NCBI GenBank assembly: GCA_028285625.1
Contig: JANQOX010000005.1
Coordinates: 744,001-808,000 of the forward strand
Source: Myxococcota bacterium
GTDB lineage: Bacteria > Myxococcota_A > UBA9160 > UBA6930
DNA: 64,000 nt
Direction: 5' to 3'
This document shows, piece after piece, positions 40,613 through 48,595 of the stretch. Under the pieces are notes generated by a model. That model was not told the origin of the DNA and did not search any database. It saw only the letters and a program-made list of their open reading frames with translations. A program made the translations under genes and the position numbers. The stretch's first letter is position 1; each line of letters begins with the position of its first letter.

Positions 40613-41847
40613 GCGGCGACGACGCGACGACGGAGGGCCGCGCGGGTTCGGTCTCTCTCACGCCGGAGCAGCAGGAGTTCCAGACGTACGTTCGACGCTG
40701 GCTCGGCGAGAACGCGCCGCCCCCTCCGCCGGAACGCCTGCCGATCACACCTCTCGAGGTGATGACTACCGGCCAGCGCGACTATCTCCAGGCCTGGCAG
40801 CACCGTTGCCACGACGCGGGCCTCGTCGGGGCCGACTACCCCACCGCCTACGGAGGGGGCGGGCACGAGGGCTTCCAGCGGATCGCGAATCTCGAGATGG
40901 GTCGTGCACGCGTGCCGTTCCTCATCAACATCGTCGGGCTCAACATGGCCGCCCCGACGATTCTCGCCCACGGCACCGAGGCGCAGAAGCAGAAGTTCAT
41001 TCCCGGCTGCCTCTCGGGCGACGAGATCTGGTGTCAGGGCTTCTCCGAGCCCGGCGCGGGCTCGGACATGGCCAACCAGCAGACGAGCGCAGTGCGCGAC
41101 GCGGACGATTGGATCGTGAACGGGCACAAGGTCTGGACGAGTCTCGGTCACTTCGCGAAGTGGATGATCCTGATCGCGCGCACTAGCAAGGATCACAAGT
41201 ACGACGGGCTCACCTACTTCTTGTGCCCGATCGAGGGCCACCCGGGCGTGACGGTGCGACCGCTCGTGAAGATCACCGGCGAGAGTGGCTTCAACGAGGT
41301 GCTCTTCGAGGACGTGCGCGTTCCCGATGCCTACCGCCTCGACGAGGTGGGCAAGGGTTGGACGGTGGCGATGACCACGCTGACCTACGAACGCGGCGCA
41401 GCCGAGAGCGCGGGGGGCGGCGGCGGCGATGGGCCGCATCCGACCCAGCGGCTGATCGACCTCGCGCGCGAGACCTGGCGCGACGGGGTGCGTGCCGCCG
41501 ACGATCCGGTGACCCGCGATGCCATCGTGCAGCGGGCGATCGTAGCCGAGGGCATCCGACAGAACGGGAGGCGAGCACGCGTGCCGGCACTCTGCGACCA
41601 CCCCATGCGTTTGCCACTGCAGCAGAAGCTGGCCTCGAGCGAGTTCGTGCAGCACAACGCCCGCCTCGGCGTGGACATCGCCGGGGCCCGGTCCACCCTC
41701 TACAAGCTCGACGATCGGGCGCCGGACGGGGGCCACTGGCCCCTGGCGTACATGAACTCCTACGGCCACACCATCGCCGCCGGAACCAACGAGATCCAGC
41801 GCAACATCCTTGGCGAGCGCGTGCTCGGCCTGCCGAAGTCCAAGTAG
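40609..41847 (+). CDS. Acyl-CoA dehydrogenase subunit, AGSD half-site type
   Basis: 412 residues. It keeps the FAD/substrate segment WCQGFSEPGAGSD (about 141-153) and W-T-S-L-G-H (about 178) but lacks the C-terminal Q-x-H-G-G segment of complete enzymes; its end reads AAGTNEIQRNILGERVLGLP. The neighbour at 41858 has the opposite pattern. This mirrors alpha2beta2 steroid side-chain dehydrogenases of the ChsE type, whose FAD sites are shared between two subunits. ATG overlaps the DUF1330 stop (ATGA). Confidence 0.88.
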   Translation: MSGDDATTEGRAGSVSLTPEQQEFQTYVRRWLGENAPPPPPERLPITPLEVMTTGQRDYLQAWQHRCHDAGLVGADYPTAYGGGGHEGFQRIANLEMGRARVPFLINIVGLNMAAPTILAHGTEAQKQKFIPGCLSGDEIWCQGFSEPGAGSDMANQQTSAVRDADDWIVNGHKVWTSLGHFAKWMILIARTSKDHKYDGLTYFLCPIEGHPGVTVRPLVKITGESGFNEVLFEDVRVPDAYRLDEVGKGWTVAMTTLTYERGAAESAGGGGGDGPHPTQRLIDLARETWRDGVRAADDPVTRDAIVQRAIVAEGIRQNGRRARVPALCDHPMRLPLQQKLASSEFVQHNARLGVDIAGARSTLYKLDDRAPDGGHWPLAYMNSYGHTIAAGTNEIQRNILGERVLGLPKSK

Positions 41848-41857
41848 GGGAGGGGCC

Positions 41858-43027
41858 ATGCCCGAGACGCACGCCGCACCGAAGAACTTCGGGTTCGGAG
41901 AAGACGAGGCCCTGCTTCGCGACCTCGCGCGCAGGTTTCTCGACGAGCGCATGCCCGTCGAGACCCTGCGCCGCCTGGTCGCCGAGGCGCCCGAGCCCGT
42001 CTACGACGAGGGCCATCGCGCACCTTGGGACGAGAGTCTCTGGAAGGAAATCGTCGAACTCGGCTGGACCGGGCTGGCTGTCGGCGAAGAGGAAGGGGGT
42101 GCCGCCATCTCGATGGCGGGAATCGCCGGGCTGGTCGAAGAGATCGGACGACACGCCCTGCCTTCGCCTTTGGTCCCGACTCTCGCCGCCAGCCTGGTGC
42201 TACGCGAAGCGGGGGGCCACGTGGCGAAGGCGCTGCTCACGCAGATCGCACAGGGCGCCGCGGCAACGCTGGCAATCACCGGCGAGCGCGGTGGCTGGGA
42301 CCCAGCCGACCCGCCGCTCTCGGCGCGCGACGACGGGGACGCCCTGGTGCTGGATGGCACGGCGTTCTTCGTCCAGGACGCCTTCAAGGCCGAGCGGCTG
42401 CTCGCGACGGCGCGCCTGGGAGGCGAAGTCGTGCTGTGTGCCGTCGCGCCCACGGCGGCCGGGCTCGCGCTGCAGGCGGATCACATCCATGACCTGACGC
42501 GCGATCAGGCCACCGTCCGCTTCGAAGGCGTCCGCGTCGAGCCCGACGCGATCGTGTCTCGCGGCGCGCTGCCGGCCATGCAGCGGGCGTGGCCGGCGCT
42601 GCTGGTGCTCGTCGCGGCCGACCTCTGCGGAACCAGCGAGTGGCAGCTCCAGACGACCGTCCAGTACGCGAAGGACCGCAAGCAGTTCGACCGGCCCATC
42701 GGGTTCTTCCAGGCCGTGAAGCACCCCCTGGTGGACGCGATGGTGCAGATCGACCGTGCCCGGTCGCTGCTCTACCACGCCGCCTGCGAGGTCGATCGTG
42801 GCTCAGGCGAGGCCGAGGCCGCCGCGCGCATGGCCAAGAGTGCGGCCTCGGACGCCGGGGCCTTCATCTCCGACCGTTCGGTGCAGCTTCACGGCGGCAT
42901 CGGCTTCACCTGGGAGTGCGATGTCCACCTCTTCTTCAAGCGCAGCATGCACAACCAGGCGCTCTACGGAGACGGCGTGCACCAGCGCAAGAAGCTGGCC
43001 GATCTGCTGATCGGCCCGATCGACTGA
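41858..43027 (+). CDS. Acyl-CoA dehydrogenase subunit, QLHGG half-site type
   Basis: 389 residues. It has no AGSD segment in the beta domain (the region reads LAITGERGGWDP) but retains the C-terminal FAD-contact segment SVQLHGGIGFTWECD (about 344-358) and QTTVQYAKDRKQFDRPIG (about 266-283). It complements the neighbour at 40609, so the pair probably forms one heterotetramer. ATG 41858 follows GGGGAGGGG, ten bases after the preceding stop. Confidence 0.88.
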   Translation: MPETHAAPKNFGFGEDEALLRDLARRFLDERMPVETLRRLVAEAPEPVYDEGHRAPWDESLWKEIVELGWTGLAVGEEEGGAAISMAGIAGLVEEIGRHALPSPLVPTLAASLVLREAGGHVAKALLTQIAQGAAATLAITGERGGWDPADPPLSARDDGDALVLDGTAFFVQDAFKAERLLATARLGGEVVLCAVAPTAAGLALQADHIHDLTRDQATVRFEGVRVEPDAIVSRGALPAMQRAWPALLVLVAADLCGTSEWQLQTTVQYAKDRKQFDRPIGFFQAVKHPLVDAMVQIDRARSLLYHAACEVDRGSGEAEAAARMAKSAASDAGAFISDRSVQLHGGIGFTWECDVHLFFKRSMHNQALYGDGVHQRKKLADLLIGPID

Positions 43028-43168
43028 ACCACGAGCCCGGATCGGGCGGAACGGATCCCGCGTGGTGGCCCGCCCCGCGGCGTGAGGGTCGGGCCGCCGC
43101 TGGCCAGCGCTCCCCGGGGAGCACGGCAGGTGGATCTCCCCGATAATCGGCTTCTGGAGGATCCGCCC

Positions 43169-44602
43169 ATGTCGTCGTCCACCGGTCCCGACGCGCCGCT
43201 GCCCTGGGGTGAAGCGCGCGAGATGAACGCGCTCGAGGCGCTGATGTGGCGCGCCGAGGTCGATCCGCGGCTGCGCTCGACCATCTGCGGTCTCGAGATC
43301 CTCGACTGCGTGCCCGAGTGGGACCGTTTTCTCGCGGCGTGCGACTGGGGCACCCGCATGGCCCCGCGATTCCGGCAGAAGGTCGTGGAGCCGGCGCTCG
43401 GCATCGGCCACCCGTGCTGGGTGAGCGATCCGGACTTCGATCTGCACTACCACGTGCGGCGCGTCGCACTGCCCGAGGGTGGAGGCCACTCGGCCCTGCT
43501 CGAGGCCTGCCAGCAGATCGCCATGACGCCGTTCGACCCGGCGCGCTCGCCCTGGGAGGCGGTGCTGTTCGAGGGCCTGCCCGGGGGCAAGGCCGCGTTC
43601 CTCTTGAAGATGCACCACAGCACGACGGACGGGATGGGCAGCGTGCAGCTCTTCTCGCAGCTGCACTCGCGCACGCGGGAGACGAACCCGAGCAAGCCCC
43701 AGCCGCCGCCGCCCCCGCCCGAGCGCGCGACGCCTGCCGGCTTGTTGCTCGAACAGCTCGGCCGCGACGCCCGAGCGCTGCCGGGGCTGCTGGGCGACGC
43801 GCTCGGGGCGGCGGGCCGGCTCTTGCGCCCGGTTTCGACTGCGCGCGAGACCTGGCGTTTCGGCAACTCGCTGGCGCGCGTCCTCGCAGATCCCGATGCC
43901 GAGGGCTCGCCCCTGCTCGCGAGCCGAAGCCTCTCGTGGCGCTTCCTGGCGCTCGACGTCGCCTTTGCCGACCTGCGCGCGGCCGCGAAGTCGGTCGGCT
44001 CTTCGGTGAACGACGCGTTCCTGGCTGCACTGCTCGGCGCCTTCCGGCTCTACCACGAGAAGCTCGGCCAGCCCATCGAGAAGATACCCCTCGCGATTCC
44101 GATCTCGGTGCGCACGGACGACGACGACGCGGGCGGCAACCGCTTCGTGGGCGCGCGCTTTGCCGCGCCCGTGGGCATCGCCGACCCGGTGGAGCGGATG
44201 GCCGCCCTGCGTGAGATGGTGCGCAGCGTGCGCGGCGAGGCCGCCCTCGATGGCATGTCGCTGTTGGCGCCGGCGCTCGCACGGCTGCCCTCGCCGCTGC
44301 TCACCGCCCTCGCAGGAAGTCTCACCGCCACGAACGACCTGCAGGCGAGCAACGTGCCCGGGATCCGCGAGGACGTGTATCTCGCCGGCGCGAAGATCGA
44401 GCGGTCCTACGGCTTCGGTCCGCTACCGGGCTGCGCGGCCATGGTCACGCTCGTGAGCCACGGGGGCACCTGCTGCATCGCCGCGAACGTCGACCCGGCG
44501 GCCGTGACCGACCTCGACCTGTTCGCCGACTGCCTCGCGCGTGGCTTCTCCGAGGTGTTGTCCCTCCACCCCGGGTCGCGGCCCCCGGTCCCGCTGCGCT
44601 AG
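43169..44602 (+). CDS. Wax ester synthase/diacylglycerol acyltransferase (WS/DGAT) family
   Basis: 477 residues with the HHxxxDG catalytic motif at 149-155 (HHSTTDG). NDAFLAALLGAFRLY (about 300) is the N-terminal part of the second domain, and FVGARFAAPVG and NVPGIREDVYLAG also match the family. It esterifies acyl-CoA to long-chain alcohols or diacylglycerols for storage lipids. ATG 43169 has GGAGG upstream. A poly-Pro linker (PPPPPPP at about 204) joins the domains. It follows the acyl-CoA dehydrogenase pair, suggesting diversion of acyl-CoA to storage. Confidence 0.88.
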   Translation: MSSSTGPDAPLPWGEAREMNALEALMWRAEVDPRLRSTICGLEILDCVPEWDRFLAACDWGTRMAPRFRQKVVEPALGIGHPCWVSDPDFDLHYHVRRVALPEGGGHSALLEACQQIAMTPFDPARSPWEAVLFEGLPGGKAAFLLKMHHSTTDGMGSVQLFSQLHSRTRETNPSKPQPPPPPPERATPAGLLLEQLGRDARALPGLLGDALGAAGRLLRPVSTARETWRFGNSLARVLADPDAEGSPLLASRSLSWRFLALDVAFADLRAAAKSVGSSVNDAFLAALLGAFRLYHEKLGQPIEKIPLAIPISVRTDDDDAGGNRFVGARFAAPVGIADPVERMAALREMVRSVRGEAALDGMSLLAPALARLPSPLLTALAGSLTATNDLQASNVPGIREDVYLAGAKIERSYGFGPLPGCAAMVTLVSHGGTCCIAANVDPAAVTDLDLFADCLARGFSEVLSLHPGSRPPVPLR

Positions 44603-44633
44603 CGGAACGGTCCTTCCTCCTGGTTCCCGTGGT

Positions 44634-44714
44634 CGGCTTGGCGACGTCGACGTCGAAGGCATCCTCGTCTGGACCGACGGCACACCGCTCGACTACGCGA
44701 ACTGGGCCCTTTAG
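44634..44714 (+). pseudogene. Remnant of a C-type-lectin-like domain
   Basis: The frame ending in TAG at 44712-44714 reads DVEGILVWTDGTPLDYANWAL, which matches the W-x-D-G-x-P-x-x-Y-x-N-W core of C-type lectin domains. Only about 25 codons persist and there is no start or upstream domain. Probably debris of a lost gene. It overlaps the end of the convergent gene at 44711. Confidence 0.55.
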
Positions 44715-45343
44715 GTTGCGCCGCGGCGCGCCTGTCGCCACGAAAGGGCGCACCCGAGGGCCAGCAGCAGCAGGCCCAACAGCAGGCGCGGATCACCGAG
44801 GTGGAACCACGGGTCGATGGGAAAGGCGATCGTCTTTCGCATGGCCGCGACCTTGTACTTGTGGGCCGCGTCGAACTCCGGGTTCATCGCGATCTCCAGC
44901 ATGTCGCGCCGGCTCCGATAGCGCATCCCCGCGCCGGTGGTCCAGGACTCCATGCCCTCGGCATTCATCAGGTCCATCGCCGGGGCGGCGGCGCGTCCGA
45001 AGAACACGGGGTGGCAGGCGCGGCGGATGAGCGCCCCGTTCATGTAGGCCATGTACTTACCGAGCACGTCTTCGCTCGACTCTCCGGGCTCAACTCCCTC
45101 GATGGCGAGGGGCGTTTCGTACATGTCGATCACGTTGACCATGACGAAGTCGTCGCCCGTGTCCTCTCGCATGAAGCGCCGGATGCGCTCGGCGTCGGCT
45201 GGCGACGGGTCCTGGCGTTCGACGATCGCCATGTAGTGGGCGATCTCGTCCTCGGTGAGCGGCCCGCCGAACGAGGTGTACCAGCCGAAGAACAGCGCCC
45301 AGAGGCCCAGGAGGAGCAGCCAGGTCCAGCGCGTCCGCGTCAC
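44711..45343 (-). CDS. Membrane-anchored hypothetical protein
   Basis: 210 residues, family not recognised. TM segments at the N-terminus (about 7-24, WLLLLGLWALFFGWYTSF) and near the C-terminus (about 186-203, LLLGLLLLALGCALSW) flank a soluble region rich in acidic residues and Met (FVMVNVIDMYETPLAIEG). The latter resembles DUF1330-type strands. Six bases downstream of the amidohydrolase gene, so likely co-transcribed. Confidence 0.7.
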   Translation of the reverse strand: MTRTRWTWLLLLGLWALFFGWYTSFGGPLTEDEIAHYMAIVERQDPSPADAERIRRFMREDTGDDFVMVNVIDMYETPLAIEGVEPGESSEDVLGKYMAYMNGALIRRACHPVFFGRAAAPAMDLMNAEGMESWTTGAGMRYRSRRDMLEIAMNPEFDAAHKYKVAAMRKTIAFPIDPWFHLGDPRLLLGLLLLALGCALSWRQARRGAT

Positions 45344-45349
45344 GCCGGT

Positions 45350-47089
45350 CTAGGCCTGACCGGGCCGCACGACGCGTCCAGGGCGGGCGCCCGTGTCCAC
45401 GTCGTCCGCGCGGGTCCGCACGCCGTTCACGAAGGTGGCTAGGTAGCCGTTCGCGGGCTGGAGGATGCGGCACCCGCCGGCGGGCAGGTCGTGGCGTACC
45501 TCGAGCTCGCCCAGGCCGAGGTTCTCGAAGTCGATCAGGTTCAGGTCGGCGCGTTTGCCCACCTCGATCGTGCCGCGGTCGGTGAAGCCGTAGAGCTCGG
45601 CGTTGTTGCCGGTCTGCTTGTGGACGACGAACTCGAGCGGGAGCTTGGGGCCGCGCTTGCGGTCGCGAGCCCAGTGGATCAGCTGGTAGGTCGGTGCCAC
45701 CGCATCGAAGATGAAGCTCACGTGCGCGCCCGCGTCGGAGAGGCCCGAGATGGTGTGCGGATCCGTCAGCATGGTGTGGATCGCATCCATGTTCCCCTCC
45801 GCATAGTTGGCGAGGAACAGCACGGCGAAGTTGCCGCCGTCGTTCTCGAGCAGGAAGTCGTAGAGCAGGTCGTCGACCGGCCGGCCCTCCTGCTCGGCGC
45901 GCACGCCCAGTCGCTGGTGCTCCTCCGGCTCGTAGTCCATGGGCTGCGTGATCGGGAACATCATTCCCGCCGCCATCTTGAAGAGCATGTAGGCGTTCGC
46001 CATCGAGCCCGCCTGGTCCGGCGGGACGTCGGGGTCGGACAGGATGGCGGCCTTCACCTCCGGCTTGCGCATCTCGCGGATGCGCTCGGGCAGCGGCAGG
46101 TGCTCGATTTCGAGGTAGGTCTTGCGCCGCATGAAGAGGTGGTACGTCTTCAGGCTCGTGATGATGCTGACCGGCCGCGAGGCCACCTGCGGGCGTAGGT
46201 TGGCTCCTGCCGCGTTGTGCTCGGTGGTGAAGGCCAGCACGCGCTTCCACATGTCCTTCATCGGGGGCGGCTGGGCCGTCGTGAAGGTGACTGGTCGTCC
46301 CGACTCCAGGCCGATCTTGCGGATCAGCTCGAGCTCGGTCTCGCACTGCTCGCCTCCCATCCGCTCGACCATGGGGATGATCTCGAAGACGCCCGAGCCG
46401 GCGCGGGCCATCCCCGCCGCCAGGGCCAGCAGTTCGTCCTCGTCGGCGAAGGTGCCGGGGACGGGCACGCCGCTCATCGACCGGTGCCCCAACAGGCGCG
46501 AGCTCGAGAAGCCGACGGCGCCGGCGCGCATGGCTTCCTCCACCAGGTCGCGCATGCGCGCGAGGTCGTCGCGGGTCGGGGCCTCGTTCGCCCGGCCGCG
46601 CGCGCCCATCACGTAGTTGCGAAGCGCACCGTGCGAGAGCTGGGTGCCGACGTCGAGTGCGAACGCCCGCTGGTCGAGCAGGGACAGGTACTCCGGAAAG
46701 GTCTCCCACTCGCCCCACGGCATGCCTTCGTAGAGCGCGGTGCCCGGGATGTCCTCGACGCCCTCCATCAGCTCGATCAGGTCGCGGTGGCCATCGGGCG
46801 GGACGGGCGCGAAGCCCACGCCACAGTTTCCCGTGACTACGGTCGTCACGCCGTGCGAGGCCGAGGGGTCGATGGTGTCGTCCCACGTGACCTGCCCGTC
46901 GTAGTGGGTGTGGACGTCGACCCAGCCCGGCGCGAGCAGGGCGCCGTCTGCGTCGAGGGTCTCGCGCGCGGTCTCCTCCACCTGGCCGACGGCGACGATG
47001 CGCCCGTCGCGAATGCCGACATCCCCGGTGCGCGGCGGTGCGCCCGTGCCGTCGACGATGGTGGCGGCCTCGATCCGGGTATCCAGCAT
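45350..47089 (-). CDS. N-acyl-D-amino-acid deacylase-type amidohydrolase
   Basis: 579-residue zinc-type amidohydrolase. The first beta-barrel motif [14 protein letters not shown] (about 58-71) supplies the metal ligands, followed by [12 protein letters not shown] (about 84-95). The C-terminal strand [11 protein letters not shown] (about 450) provides the late Asp. N- and C-terminal beta-sandwich parts ([25 protein letters not shown] at the start) match D-aminoacylase/dihydroorotase-like enzymes. ATG 47089 is preferred over an upstream in-frame start because GAGG lies about eight bases before it. Likely cleaves an N-acyl or cyclic amide; substrate unknown. Confidence 0.88.
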   Translation of the reverse strand: MLDTRIEAATIVDGTGAPPRTGDVGIRDGRIVAVGQVEETARETLDADGALLAPGWVDVHTHYDGQVTWDDTIDPSASHGVTTVVTGNCGVGFAPVPPDGHRDLIELMEGVEDIPGTALYEGMPWGEWETFPEYLSLLDQRAFALDVGTQLSHGALRNYVMGARGRANEAPTRDDLARMRDLVEEAMRAGAVGFSSSRLLGHRSMSGVPVPGTFADEDELLALAAGMARAGSGVFEIIPMVERMGGEQCETELELIRKIGLESGRPVTFTTAQPPPMKDMWKRVLAFTTEHNAAGANLRPQVASRPVSIITSLKTYHLFMRRKTYLEIEHLPLPERIREMRKPEVKAAILSDPDVPPDQAGSMANAYMLFKMAAGMMFPITQPMDYEPEEHQRLGVRAEQEGRPVDDLLYDFLLENDGGNFAVLFLANYAEGNMDAIHTMLTDPHTISGLSDAGAHVSFIFDAVAPTYQLIHWARDRKRGPKLPLEFVVHKQTGNNAELYGFTDRGTIEVGKRADLNLIDFENLGLGELEVRHDLPAGGCRILQPANGYLATFVNGVRTRADDVDTGARPGRVVRPGQA

Positions 47090-47191
47090 GTCTTCTACCT
47101 CGTTCCGGAGAGAGCAAGACGCTAGCACCGGGCTGCCGCCAGCTGCTCTCGTCCCTCGTGGACGGCGATCCGCGGCCGACGCGGCAGCCGG

Positions 47192-47350
47192 TCAGTAGAG
47201 CGCGTTCTCGACCGTGGCGGCCAGGGCCCAGGCGATGGGGGGCACCAGGCCGAACAGGATGATCCGTTGCAGGTGGGCGCGGACCGGCCACTCGCTCAGG
47301 TTGTCGAGCACAGCCAGGTAGCCCAGCAGCTCGGCCCGGTCGTAGCCCCG
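47192..47350 (-). pseudogene. C-terminal fragment of a membrane protein
   Basis: The frame reads YLAVLDNLSEWPVRAHLQRI, a hydrophobic span (FGLVPPIAWALAATVENALY) and a stop at 47192. This has the composition of a real protein end, but no ATG or GTG precedes the conserved-looking part. It begins just below the GST stop at 47377. A truncated gene is likelier than a 45-residue GTG-started protein. Confidence 0.4.
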
Positions 47351-47376
47351 CGTAGCCCGTTCTGCCGAGCGCCTTT

Positions 47377-48015
47377 CTATCCGCCGAAGGCGGCGGCCTC
47401 GGCTTCGAGCAGCGGTGCCACGGCGCCGTGAGCCTTCACCCGCTCGACCAGTCCGGAGAGCTTGGGCCACTTCGCTGCGTCGATCGTGTATTGGGCATAG
47501 CCGGCATTCACGAACGGAGAGGCCAGGGCCAGGTCGGCCACGGTGAGGTCACCGAACAGGAATCCCTCCGCCGGGACCTGCCCCTCGAGGTAGTCCAGCA
47601 TGGGCGGCAGCTTCTCGTGGATGATCTTGTCCACGGTCTCTTCGTCGACGGGCTGCTTCATCACCCGGGGCCGCATGAAGCGATGGAAGAAGAGCCCGGC
47701 CGCGCTCTCGGCCAGCACCGTGCCGCCGTACTCCTCGAACCAGTCGGCGCGAGCGCGCTGCTTCGGGTCGGTGGGGTAGACCGGAATCTCCGGGTAGGCG
47801 TCCTCGAGGTAGCGGCAGATCACCTTGGAGTCGGCGATGTTGAGGTCGCCGTCGATCAACGCCGGCACCTTCTGCAACGGGCTCACCCGGGCCAGCTCTT
47901 CGTCGCCCGAGAAGGGCATGGAGGGGATGTGCTCGTAGGGCAGCTGCTTGATGGCCAGGACGGCCATGGTCTTGCGGACGAACGGGGAGGCGTTGGCGCC
48001 GTATAGCTTGATCAC
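47377..48015 (-). CDS. Glutathione S-transferase
   Basis: 212 residues in the standard GST arrangement. The thioredoxin-fold domain (1-78) has the active-site Ser10 region ANASPFVRKT, the cis-Pro loop KVPALID (about 49-55) and the glutathione-contacting DSKVICRYLE (about 62-71). The helical domain includes GFLFGDLTVADLALASP (about 150-166), the family N-capping box. Cytosolic; it conjugates glutathione to electrophiles. A palindrome lies 82-99 bases upstream of the start. Confidence 0.9.
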   Translation of the reverse strand: MIKLYGANASPFVRKTMAVLAIKQLPYEHIPSMPFSGDEELARVSPLQKVPALIDGDLNIADSKVICRYLEDAYPEIPVYPTDPKQRARADWFEEYGGTVLAESAAGLFFHRFMRPRVMKQPVDEETVDKIIHEKLPPMLDYLEGQVPAEGFLFGDLTVADLALASPFVNAGYAQYTIDAAKWPKLSGLVERVKAHGAVAPLLEAEAAAFGG

Positions 48016-48096
48016 TCGGATTCCTCTGCGGGGATTGGGTCGGAGCGTGGTCGTTCGATCGGGGTCCTGCGACCCAGCGGCAGCCCGACGACGAGC

Positions 48097-48114
48097 AGGA
48101 CGTTACAACGTCCT
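48097..48114. promoter_or_regulatory. Inverted repeat upstream of GST
   Basis: AGGACGTT-AC-AACGTCCT has perfect 8-base arms. It lies between the 4-TM protein gene (end 48137) and the GST start (48015). No T-tract follows on the minus strand, so an operator is as likely as a terminator. Confidence 0.45.
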
Positions 48115-48136
48115 CGGCGTTCGTCGCGAAGGCCCC

Positions 48137-48556
48137 CTACGAGGGCACGGCCCCCTCGCGCCGCACGAGCGTTGCGGCCGCCCAGGCGGTGACGATCGCG
48201 GGCAGATAGACGCCGGGCAGGTCGAGCCACACGTGGTGGGCGTCGAGGGCGCCGGTGCTCGTGTCCCAGACGTGCAGCAGCGCGTGGAGGCCGAGGAAGA
48301 CCGCCGCGATCGAGACCAGCGGAACGCGGAAGTGGGGTGCGCGTGCGGCCCACACCAGGGCGATGCCCACCGTCAAGAACGCGCAGCCGATGTCGCGTAC
48401 GAAGTGTGGATTGAAGGGCCCCGTATGCGGTGCCGTGGTCGGCAGGTCGGTGTACCAGTGCATGGGGCCGACCAGCATCCACAGGGCGTTGGCGACGCTC
48501 ACCGCGCCCATCACCAGGAAGAGCCAGCCGAAGCCGTCGAGGCGTCTCTCGTTCAC
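48137..48556 (-). CDS. Four-helix membrane protein of unknown function
   Basis: 139 residues with four hydrophobic segments (about 10-29, 55-72, 78-94 and 113-129). Aromatic, His-rich loops (MHWYTDLP, HFVRDIG and LHALLHVWD) lie between them. The FVRDIGCAF and HALLHVWD patterns suggest a heme- or metal-binding DoxX-like or DUF4345-like small membrane protein. Not assigned to a family with certainty. Confidence 0.7.
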   Translation of the reverse strand: MNERRLDGFGWLFLVMGAVSVANALWMLVGPMHWYTDLPTTAPHTGPFNPHFVRDIGCAFLTVGIALVWAARAPHFRVPLVSIAAVFLGLHALLHVWDTSTGALDAHHVWLDLPGVYLPAIVTAWAAATLVRREGAVPS

Positions 48557-48595
48557 GTCTTGCTCCTCCAGGCGGTCGTGCCTGCCATCACACCG

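Noticed and set aside
44629..45030. Plus-strand ORF of 133 codons over the lectin scrap and the membrane-protein gene
   Set aside because: Ser/Arg/Pro-rich frame without motifs. The lectin-like sequence is in a different frame and the minus-strand gene is better supported.
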